From Apostichopus japonicus (lineage: Eukaryota > Echinodermata > Holothuroidea > Aspidochirotida > Stichopodidae), in assembly GCF_037975245.1 (NCBI RefSeq), contig NC_092579.1, positions 2,597,001-2,661,000 on the forward strand: a stretch of DNA of 64,000 nucleotides. The letters run 5' to 3'. Numbering within the stretch: the first letter of the stretch is position 1; every line of letters begins with the position of its first letter. The translations under genes and the position numbers were made by a program. Below the pieces are notes generated by a model that was not told the DNA's origin, made no database searches, and saw only the letters and a program-made list of their open reading frames with translations. Of the stretch, positions 27,317 through 37,280 are shown in pieces.

Positions 27317-28121
27317 GAAGCAAATTGTTTTGCAAAATGTCAGACCCTCCAACTTTTATATATTTACCTACACAGCCTTTTTGCAGTGGAAATGCAGTTT
27401 GCTCATAATTAATTACTCTCAATACTCAAAGTGAATGAAGATACAAATCTTACAGTCCCCAATCTTTAGTCAATAAATGGTTGAAATAATTAACATTTTG
27501 CTCATTACCAACAACTTCAACCACTGAACACATGCATGATACACATGCAAAATGCACAAATAGTTGAGTCATCTATCACCCACTGAAAACCCTTTGAGAT
27601 GATGTCCATTGCACATCACAACCTGAATTAATGCATCCACACCAAGTGGAACATACACAAATTACTTCATTTATTCCAATGTCCAGCAAAGGTATATTTC
27701 CATCTAAGAAGGAAACATTTTAATATAATTTAGGCTTAAATTTAGATTAAAAAAATGAAGCAGTTTGCTACATCCCTGGTATCCGAACCACTTTTGTTCG
27801 GTGCCCCCAATTTTCAGCTTCATCATCTCAGTGACCCTCCAATGGTGAATGATGTGACCTGGGAAATGGGCTTCTGAGGAAGAGGTAACCGCCCTAACAT
27901 TCGAGAAATCTTTATCAGAAGATCAAGGATGCTTAGCTGCAAAATGGTGCTACATTTTGCAACTTGTGACGAGAACCTGTGAACCTACTAAGCATTTTGG
28001 CAAGCCTACTAAGGGTCACGACCCCCAGTTTGAATACCAGGTCTCTTCATCGTCTGTTCACACCTACACAGTAAACAGACCAATGACAATGAAACTATAG
28101 CTTCTCCAACTCTTTACATGA

Positions 28122-28127
28122 TTTATT
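28122..28127 (-). promoter_or_regulatory. Candidate polyadenylation signal of the CaRF-like gene
   Basis: AATAAA on the minus strand lies only about 23 nt beyond the TAA stop, which would give a very short 3' UTR. A second AATAAA-like site lies farther downstream near 27215. Confidence 0.5.
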
Positions 28128-28149
28128 AAGTATCTTTGAAACTACAAGG

Positions 28150-31100
28150 TTATAAATTACTGTCCTTTGAAGCAATTTCTTCCAAACGTTTTACTGAATC
28201 ATCGAGTTGCTTCATCAGATGTGACAATTCATCAACATTATAAACAAGATGTGTAAGGTCTTCAAGCCTATGTAACTGCTCCCTACACTTCTCTCTTAAA
28301 TTTTCTAATAGATCTTCTTCTACATATTCATGTTGCATTTCTGACAAACTTTCTACTTCTTCTTCTTCTTCATCCTTTGTTAAATTGTTTCCATGGCACT
28401 CTCCTTCCTCGGGACTTGCAACGTTTGTATCCAATGCATAATCTGGGGTCAAAGTGGCCACAAAATACTCATTTCTGGATTGGAGATTTGTCGTAAAAGT
28501 TCTGTATTCCTCTGGTAAATTTTCCAGACCCCAAGTCGTGAGATTGAATACTGCTCTGAAATGTTCACACGGAGGGCTGCCTTGGCACCATACACCACAG
28601 GAACATAGAGGAAGACCATTATCTGAGGTAAAATCCACTGAATATGTATTAACAGGTGTACCCCTTTCTGTGACTTCAAACTTTCCTGAAACATCATCAA
28701 TGATCCTGACTTCCAAATTAGATGAGGTGGCCTCCGAGTCGAAGGAATTTTCCGCACGATGGACAACGAGAACAGTTTTGGAATGTTCAGGATTTGCTGA
28801 CCTTTGGACAACTTTCCTAAAGATGCAAAAAAGACTTATATGAAAGCATTCTAAAGTTTGAGCTGTTCTGAAATGTATTGAGTTATTTCAGGTACAAACC
28901 AAAATATAAATTACCAATTTATTTTTGTGACATATTACCTGTAGCTTTCTTTCTTAAATAATGGCTCAAAGATGACCAGGGATGCAATTTGCAAGTTTGA
29001 TATTCTTAGAGATGGTTTTTCCAAAGTACAATGCATATTTCAAAATTCAACATAAAGGTTTCTGAATGCAAAAACTAACGCAACAAGACAAAGAAAAGGA
29101 TATGGGAAATTGAAAACAGAGGGGGCATGGAGGGTGAAAACAAAAGGAATGAAGGGTCACCTAATAAAGACAAAGAGCTTTTGAACTATTTAAAATATGA
29201 TATTATTTGGCATCAAGTAAAGTATCTAACCTTATGTCGGACACTGTCGGAAAGAACCTTCTGTCCTTCTTATGGGGCAGTTCGTCGTCCTTGCAAAGAA
29301 CATCGGTTACAAACTCCTTCAAGAGAAACTTCATATCCGTTATCGTCTTAACCTGAGAACTAGCCTGTAGTTCATGGATACGAGAAATTAACCTTGGATC
29401 AAGGATAACATCATCTCTGTCACTCTGCAGATATTGAAGGATTAACATGGTTATAAATGCAGCATATCGATATAGATCAGTTTGCAGAAGTTTCTTGAGA
29501 GTGCATGGTGTCATTTTGACACTTTTGGATCTAATGTGCACTAACCGATTTAAAATTACATCAGGTGTTCATATTCTTAATTTATGGAACACAAAACTGG
29601 ATGGCGTGGGTGAGCAACAGTTCATTTACAAAAGAGTGGAAAAGTCCTTGAATTCAACTGAACATGCTGTATAACAATGCATTAATTACACAGATAATTA
29701 CGAATAGAGATATCAGTTTAGGTCTGTAGCCAGGCAGGCACCAGTGTGGGGAAGGGAACACACCCCCTGAGCAGACTACTGTTCCATCTCCTTTTCCCCC
29801 CTTTGTGCCACTATCATGAGTACAAAAATGTGACAAATCTCACAGGTTTAATAGGAGAAAAGTGCCCCTCCTTAAATTATTGGTGCCCCTTATTAAATTG
29901 CTGGTGCCCCATCAACTCAGAATCCCTGGCTACGGGCATGTATCTTGCTTTTCTGCATGAACTTACATCGTCGAGGTGATGCCCTTGATGATCTCCTCTC
30001 TTTGGAAAGCTGACATAAAATCTTCTTTCACCAAAGTTTGGATCTTCTCTCAGTACTTCCTTCAACCGTGATGAATTCTTCCTTCGGTTTGAAGTGCCAT
30101 TATTCGCCTTGGTAAAAAAATTAACATATTTTTCCTTGGATAATAGTACTTAACAAAAGCTTGATTTTTTATTTCAATAAAATGTTTTAACTTAATTTAA
30201 AAAATTAAATAAAATTGTCTCTTTCTTTGTCCTTTATCTGGATCGTTTGAAATTTCTGATCATAAATGAAATGAGTAAAATCAATTTTGCTGCTGAAAAA
30301 CTATCAGCCTTTATAAAAATTATTACATCAGAACCCAACTTCATCATGTCATGTAGCACACTGAATACTCAATATGAATCATAAGCACTAACTGACGTAT
30401 ATCCACTGAATGTTCACTATCTACAGTATCGAGTAGATTTTTTTCAGTTGCAGATTACCTCACTTAAGGCAATTCCTCGTATTTTGACGTATGAAGGGTT
30501 AAATTTCCTTTCGCTAAATAGCTAAACGGATTTTGACATGGTGCCTAAAAGTCCTTGAGGTGGCATTATACATTTATTACCTGAAATGATGGAAACATCA
30601 TGACCTCTCTCATGACAATTCTTGCAGGACAGCCAGTTTTCTTTGTCCCTTTAATTTTTCTGACTTTCTTTGCTTGTGGATTTTCTGACATTTCCTATGA
30701 AATTTAAACAAAAGAAACTGCTTTAAAGCTGTTAAGTGGATATCAGTATGAACTTTTATGAGCTCAAAATCTAGGTTAATTATGGGTATTAGTAGATGAG
30801 TGGCAGGTGCAGTCCAAAAAAGACATTCATTTGAGGGATGATATTCAGTTGAGCAGAAAGTCTTCAAAAGTTTAAACCATATTTAAGAGTCTAAATATAT
30901 GCCTAAGAATACACCATATGACACACACATTTTGAAATTCCCCCCCTAGCCCACCCACATGGGAGTTGCATTTATCAAACCCACAACCACACTCATCATC
31001 CCTAAAACCTACAGCCAGTCCTAAAGATTCAAGCCCCTAACAATATCATTGGAGGGAACTTTGGTTCCTCGCATGCACTTTCACATGCACTCGCATCCTG

Positions 31101-34100
31101 TGCTTGTCACTGTTATAGACTTTAAATACCAATTGTTGGTTCTACTGTTTGTTAATAAACTGAGCTGACATGAAAAAGGTCCTGGGAAGTAGCCTGGATC
31201 TGCCACAGATAAATTTAAGCCACCAGATACAGTATTCACATGACTACTATACCGACAATACTCTTAAAAATGCATTCTGAATTCTCTTCCTGCTAATGGA
31301 ACTTTTTAAAGCTCTAAAGGGAAAAAAAACCCCATAAAGTCTTGAGACACAAACCTTTAATCTTGCTTCCTTTTTCTCTTGTTTGACTTTAGCTTTCCAA
31401 TCCTTCCCTCTATGACATTCATAAATTTTGTTGCCAATATGAATGAATGGAATAATATCTTTCCCTGTGTAATCCCACTGGATAATCTGATTACCATCAT
31501 ATGATCCTGTAAAATGAGGCATAAGAACAATATTAGCATGTTTTTTTTTTTTTAACATAAGACATGTCCAAATGTGGAATACATTATAAACACAAGTAAT
31601 TTCAACCTGATCACAGCATCTATGTGGCATGTGTACACTATTTTAAGTAGTTTTTCTATGGGAATTTTCCTTATTATTAATTTATAACTTTTTACCATTA
31701 ACAGTTTATTTTCAAGAATCCTTGCTAAATTATGTGCATGATGAACCAAAATAGAAGAAAAAACTATGAACTGAAGTATAATTTTAAAGATTGTTCAATT
31801 TCAACATAATGATCAGCTCTGAGTTGATGGGAGAGTTGTCCCTATCACGCGACATATCACAGAAGGCATGGAGGACAACTTAAACTAAACCTTTGCATAA
31901 TTATAAATACTGTACTAGTACTGTGCAAGTGTTTGACAAGCTTCAATCCAGTGTTGTACAATTATTGTAACCACTTTTAAAGGCAGTCTTTGCCCAAATC
32001 ATTTCAACTCACAAAGAGTTTTATAAGATTTCTGGTATATCAGGTATTGACCCTCAAATAAACTGAAGATGGTTAAAAGGGATGATTGAAGCTGATTTAA
32101 TGAATTTCAGAATTTGAGGTTAAAGTTAAACCATGTGATCATTGCTAATTGACGAGCAGTGAGAGCGGTATGTTATAGTGGCACAGTGAGTTCAAGAATG
32201 ATACAGTGAACATTTAGTTGCCAGCTTTAATCAATGTCGAATCACTTTCTCCAGTGTCAAAACAGCTAGTATTTGCAATACATTGTATTAAAGTCTTAAT
32301 ACGTGTCTGCTGATGAATTTCGGAAAACACAAAATATCTGACCTGATAAACAGTAAGCTAATGTCACAAAAGGGATAAATGGAAAGTGCATGATGCATCC
32401 TTTAAAATATACATCATAACAATTAATTATGTATAACTGACTTCACTTTTGCAAAACACATATGAGTGACATGCTGGCGCACTTACAAATCTGGGGTGTT
32501 ACTAAAACGAATGACAATTGCGTTACACATAACGAATGACAATATGTTGTACACACTAAAATATTGTGTTGACTAAAACGAATGACAGTAATGACAGCAC
32601 AGACATTTGCTTCAACCGGATATCACAGTTCAGACTTCGTGGGTATCTAGATCTAGTAAAGTACGGACAAGATAAAAACGCACCTTATAGTAAGCGAAAT
32701 TGTAAGTCTGATTTTAAAAAGTAAATTTAACGTCATTTTTCCGATATTAATTGTTAGAAACTAACAATACTATAATCTTGAAACAGCTTCAGTTATCTTT
32801 CTATATAAATCTACAGAGGTAAAAAGCAAAGCACTCAAGCGTATTCTCACACAAAAACTTTCCCTGTGGTTTCTATCCGTAAATTACGCCAAAACCCTGC
32901 AACCACTTAACATGCGATTTTCCTCAAATCATTTTTGCGCAGAAAACCAATAACCACATTTACTCCAGTCCGTTAATCATTCTATCTCTTCTCAACACTG
33001 TCCTTCGTTGTCATTCGTTGTCATTCGCTGTCATTCGCAAATGATAAGTAACCCTGTACAAAGTCAATTGTCATTCGGTCATTCGCTGTCATTCATTTTA
33101 GTTTGTCCCCAAATCTGGGCTCCCTTTCTGTTGCTTCTTCGTCTTCGTCTTCGATACGGTGACACATCCGCAAAAGGGACAATATCTCACCACACACACA
33201 TCAAGAGAAAAACTAGTTAAATCTGACCCGAGTACTGATATAAGTGACAGGATTCACAGAACCACTGGAACTACTAATGAGGTCTGAAGGCAGACTATTC
33301 CAATCCCTAATTGTATTTGGAAAAAAACTATACTTATAGCAATTGGTACTGGCATACAGTTGGCAGAAATGCATATCATGCATGTTCCGACTCCTACGCA
33401 GAGGCTTTCTTAGGCAGTCAATAGGGATCTGAGCCTGACCATAGATGCCCTTAGCAAATAAGATGATTCTACTTTGTCTGCGCCTCTCTGCCAAGGGCAC
33501 CAGGTTTAGGTCCCGTAACAGAGATGAGACAGAGCCAGGCTCTCTTGAATAATCTGAAGCGATGAAACGGGCTGCACGCCTCTGAATGTTTTCGAGGTTG
33601 TGCTGCAAGAAAGCTTGGTGGGGATCCCAGACAGAACTGGCATATTCCAATACTGGCAGGAGGAGACCTTTATATGCAGCCAATTTTGCATCCTTCGAAC
33701 AAGGGGATAAGTTTCTACGAAGAACTCCCAATATCCTATTTCCTTTGTTACACACATTTTGAATATGCTTTCCCCAGTTGAGATCTGAAGTGATATGAAT
33801 ACCCAGATATTTAACACAATCAACCTTAACCAAGTGAACCCCATTGAGCATGTAATTGAAAATTACAGGTTTCCTCTTTCTAGTAATGGTCATAATGTTA
33901 CATTTCACCGGCTGGAAACTCATGCCCCAATCTTTAGCCCATTGCCCTAGTATATTTATATCTTCCTGAAGTTGATGACCATCACTGACATCATCGATAA
34001 CCCGATAACAGACACAGTCATCAGCGAACAGTCGGACACCAGAAGAAACAGCATTACCAATATCATTTATGTAGGCCAGGAAGAGAATGGGTCCCAAAAC

Positions 34101-35488
34101 TGACCCTTACGGAACACCGGAAGTAACCTTAGAAGGATTAGACCTAGACCCATTGACAACAACCGACTGCTCTCTATCACTCAGAAAAGCATCCACCCAG
34201 CAGAGAACCTGATGTGAAACACCCATAGTGTACAGTTTAGATTTCAATAATTCGTGAGGAACAGTGTCAAAAGCCTTCTCAAAATCAAGGATGAAGACAT
34301 CCACTTGCTTTCTTTGGTCAAGGGAGGAGGCCCATTCGTTGATGACAGAAACGAGCTGGGTCTCGCAGCTATGGTATTTCCTGAATGCATGCTGTTTAGC
34401 AGACAAGATGTTATTATTCTGGAAATGCTCCATGATATTAGAACTGATTATGTGCTCCAAGAGCTTGCAGCAGATACTAGTAAGGGAAACAGGGCGATAA
34501 TTACATGGCGAGGATACATCATTCTTCTTATATATGGGGCAGATGTTAGCAGTTCTCCAATCCCTAGGTAGGCTCCCATCAGTGATTGATTGCTGGAAAA
34601 TATGATAAAACTATGACATTTGCAAAGTGTGTCACGATTGGCATTGTGCCGTAATACAATAGGCTACCCATAGGCTATGTAGAGCTCAAAATTTGTGTAC
34701 ATCATATACTTTCTCTTGAATTCAAGGCCTATAGATCATATAGAATGTGTACGTAGGGCCATAATGTATAGCCTCTCAAAGTATGCCATACTGCTAATAT
34801 CTAAATACTGTTAAGCATACTTTGGGAACGCCTTTGAAAAGGGTAGCCAAGCGATACTGTGTTGGTAGGGTATTCCAAATTGAAAATATCTATGCTAGGC
34901 CTGTTCATGGCTTTTGTAAAGTATGGATGTGGACATTGCAATGGTACCCTGTGCAAGCAATGGAACTAACAGCAGGTAGGCCTAATGTAATACACAGCAG
35001 ACGACACCAAAAGTTTAGGGCTAAGTTGGTAACAATTAATTCAAAGCCGTAAACTTTCCACTAGGGATTTAATTATTGCAATGACTACTAAAGCCTTTCT
35101 AAAATTCGGGGAAATACGTAGAGGGTATTGCATATGTGATACGACCTGGTTTGGCTTCACGAAATCATGAATGATTACAGCCGTTGGAATTAGCCTAGTG
35201 TTAATTCAGTCGGCAATGACACTCACGCATTTTCCCAAAATGTCCATCCGATTTCAGGACAACAAAGCGAGAACTTGAACTCTTTTCAAATTGCTTCTTC
35301 AATTTTTCAGCTGCAGCTGAGTTTAAGACATATCCACACCGCCATGTACCCAAATCGTCAAGAGGATTCTCTTGCATTTCCTTGCAAAATCGCTCAAACG
35401 TCGTCCTCATTGTACTGTGAGTCACTGAGTGCAGTAAACACAGTGCAGGCCCGCACCAGGATACTGGATCCGGAAGTTGGTCACTCAT
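28150..35488 (-). CDS. CaRF/ALS2CR8-domain protein with SWIM-type zinc motif, six exons
   Basis: Exons in transcript order: 35488-35227, 31506-31355, 30694-30581, 30107-29967, 29424-29231, 28816-28150 (TAA). All are in phase with GT-AG introns, giving 509 residues. Residues about 75-290 follow the calcium-responsive transcription factor (ALS2CR8) domain order: IPFIHIGNKIYECHRGKDW, a basic KGTKKTGCPARIV block, REVMMFPSF, RRFYVSFPKRGDHQGHH, DPRLISRIHEL, and KDRRFFPTVSDIR. The last exon adds CSCGVWCQGSPPCEH, a CxC-x9-CxH SWIM-type zinc ligand set (C359, C361, C371, H373). An acidic stretch and a predicted coiled coil follow. Vertebrate CaRF is a DNA-binding nuclear regulator; a nuclear role here is inference. 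An ATG at codon 27 (MRTTFERF) is an alternative start. Intron 1 holds a LINE fragment and a MITE. Confidence 0.82.
29724..29935. mobile_element. MITE-like repeat with C(T/C)GTAGCCAGG ends
   Basis: The left end ctgtagccagg (29724-29734) and right end cctggctacgg (29925-29935) are inverted copies with one mismatch. The element lies in the CaRF-like intron between exons 4 and 5, ending about 30 bp from exon 4. The interior is CCCCT-rich with ggtgcccc repeated. No open frame or clear target duplication was found. Confidence 0.5.
32494..33109 (+). mobile_element. 616-bp MITE, left copy, with 8-bp target duplication
   Basis: The element runs from GGGTGTTACTAAAACGAATG to the complement of GGGACAAACTAAAATGAATG. 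The two ends are inverted copies apart from four bases after GGG. It is flanked by the direct 8-bp repeat CAAATCTG (32486-32493 and 33110-33117). Subterminal arrays of CGAATGACA and its complement lie at both ends. There is no open frame. The 8-bp duplication fits the hAT class, although the termini are not a standard hAT sequence I can name. It is nearly identical, in reverse orientation, to 36077-36693. Confidence 0.92.
33213..34613 (-). mobile_element. 5'-truncated CR1/jockey-type LINE reverse transcriptase
   Basis: Read on the minus strand from about 34600, the frame gives SLPRDWRTANICPIYKK, NYRPVSLTSICCKLLEHI, FLDFEKAFDTVPHELL, then VTSGVP-stop-GSVLGPILFLAYINDI, and the catalytic FADD box, continuing to the stop at 33213. 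Only one in-frame stop interrupts it: TAA at 34109-34107, where related elements usually carry glutamine (GVPQGS). The C-terminal part (KYLGIHI, YKGLLLPVLEYASSVWDP, IQRRAARFI, RDWNSLPSD) is typical of CR1/jockey reverse transcriptases. The endonuclease and ORF1 are missing, so the copy is dead. The left MITE has inserted next to its 3' end. Confidence 0.92.
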
Positions 35489-37280
35489 CAAAGCAACGCT
35501 ATTCCATACGCACGCGCACTTGCTTCTCCTTACTATACAGTACGTTGTCGTCACCTGTCACGTCCACTTGTCAGCTTTCAGAAAAAAATCCAAGATTTAG
35601 AGATACAAAATTACAATTTTAATTATATTAACGTTCGTTTTTAAAGATAAAAACAACAGAAGGAAACAAGTGTCAGGTTCAAATGAACGGATACAAATGC
35701 TCGTTCTTTCCAACTTGAACCTCAATTAGTGTAATAATAATGCATAGCAGACGACAAAACAAGAATTCCTTGGAAACGTATAATGCGTCTACTGCAGGAA
35801 CTGCCCTTTGAATTTGAATTTAGCTAGCTTGCCTTGTGTCGACCGTTCTCTGACGGATTTCACAACTTACAAGGTACATTGCGTTCATGTTGCATGGATA
35901 ACCGTACGTTGAGTGTGCCTATCATCACCGGCATAATTTCAACTATCTAGGCATATTTTAGATTTTTATTGTAGCGTAGACTTAAGCTGAACCTGCTTAC
36001 TGTAGCATAACGTTATGCACAGGCTAGGCTACATCTAGACGTTACAGTGTTGTTGGCCTACAGTAGGCCTAGCCTAGGGACAAACTAAAACGAATGACAG
36101 CGAATGACCGAATGACAATTGACTTTGTACAGGGTTAATTATCATTCGCGAATGACAACGAATGACAACGAAGGACAACGAAGGACAGTGTTGAGTGGGG
36201 ATAAAGAGATTAACGGAGTGGAGTAAACTGCTGTTATTAGTTTTCTGCGCAAAAATGATTTGAGGAAAATCGCATGTTACGTGGTTGCAGGGTTTTGGTG
36301 TAATTTACGGATAGAAACCACAGGGAAAGTTTTTGTGTGAGAATGCGCTTGAGTGCTGTGCTTTTTACTTCTGTAGATATATATAGAAAGATAAATGAAG
36401 CCGTTTCAAGATTATAGTATTGTTAGTTTCTAACAATTAATATCGGAAAAATGACGCTAAATTAACTTTTTAAAATCAGACTTACAATTTCGCTTACTAT
36501 AAGGTGCGTTTTTATCTTGTCCGTACTTCACTAGATCTAGATACCCACGAAGTCTGAACTGTGATATCCGGTTGAAGCAAATGTCTGTGCTGTCATTACT
36601 GTCATTCGTTTTAGTCAACGCAATTTGTTAGTGTGTACAACATATTGTCATTCGTTATGTGTAACGCAATTGTCATTCGTTTTAGTAACACCCCTAGCCT
36701 ATAATTTAAAGTTTGTCTGTAGCAAGCATACGCACGCAGTCCTAGCCAAGATTCCAGGGGAGTAACGTGAGGTTCCAAAAAGTAGTAATATGCTTAATTT
36801 AGGGACTAGCCTGTGAGCTAAAATTTTGATCGCAGATATCTGTGGTTAGGAAAGAGCAAGAACATAGTCCTACAAGAATAAGCAGAGACAGTGGGCTGAA
36901 CTTTTTTTGTATAAAGATCAGTGATAGGACAAAATATATAGCACAGATGTTTGGTATTTTAAATTTCAGGGGCTGCATAGTAAATTCAGAAGCTGCTAAT
37001 TAAAGCAGTGATCAGATACCTAAAACAGTTTGCAAAGGATTAAGTGTCTGGAGTAAACCAAGGAACTGCCTCACTTCTAGTGTTAGTGATGAAAAGGAAA
37101 TAGCATATGCCTGTCCTACTCGTAGGCTTAAAAGTCTTCAAATTCAGCCTTGGTTGTAAGCAAACTGACTATGCACCAAGATATGGATATTCATCTGATT
37201 CTAGACAAGATGTTATTTAAATTCATTTCAGTAAAGATGAAATAATCATGATCAACAAGCGGTAACGGCGAACAGACAAG
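35489..37280. other. Divergent promoter region between the CaRF-like gene and FBF1
   Basis: The two start codons point away from each other across 1.8 kb, so the region should contain both promoters. A 617-bp MITE fills the centre, leaving about 590 bp on each side. No TATA box or CpG-rich island was recognised. Confidence 0.55.
36077..36693 (-). mobile_element. 617-bp MITE, right copy, with 8-bp target duplication
   Basis: Same family as 32494-33109 in the opposite orientation, with scattered substitutions and small indels. It starts GGGACAAACTAAAACGAATG and ends GTTTTAGTAACACCC. It is flanked by the direct repeat CTAGCCTA (36069-36076 and 36694-36701). Because its duplication differs from that of the left copy, it arrived by its own insertion. 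No coding capacity. Confidence 0.92.

Larger units (their letters stand above)
25570..28149. other. Intergenic region between SNX8 5' end and CaRF-like 3' end
   Basis: This carries the SNX8 promoter side; no TATA box was recognised. Near 25803-25830 is an AT-rich palindrome centred on ttgagatatctcaa, followed by further inverted AT-rich stretches to about 25960. A short motif shared with 59383-59404 lies at 27295-27316. No coding exon was recognised. Confidence 0.45.
31507..35226. other. Intron 1 of the CaRF-like gene
   Basis: This intron of about 3.7 kb holds, from left to right, about 1 kb of unremarkable AT-rich DNA, the left 616-bp MITE (32494-33109), the LINE reverse-transcriptase fragment (33213-34613) and about 600 bp of unique sequence. 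Transposon-derived DNA makes up more than half of it. Confidence 0.7.

Noticed and set aside
29416-29424. Alternative acceptor (gacag) for CaRF-like exon 5
   Set aside because: It would need a two-nucleotide carry-over, but exon 4 ends in phase 0. The acceptor atctgcag at 29425 keeps the frame.
32486-36701. A single large transposon with 600-bp inverted repeats carrying exon 1
   Set aside because: Each arm has its own inverted ends and its own 8-bp target duplication, so two separate MITE insertions explain it better.
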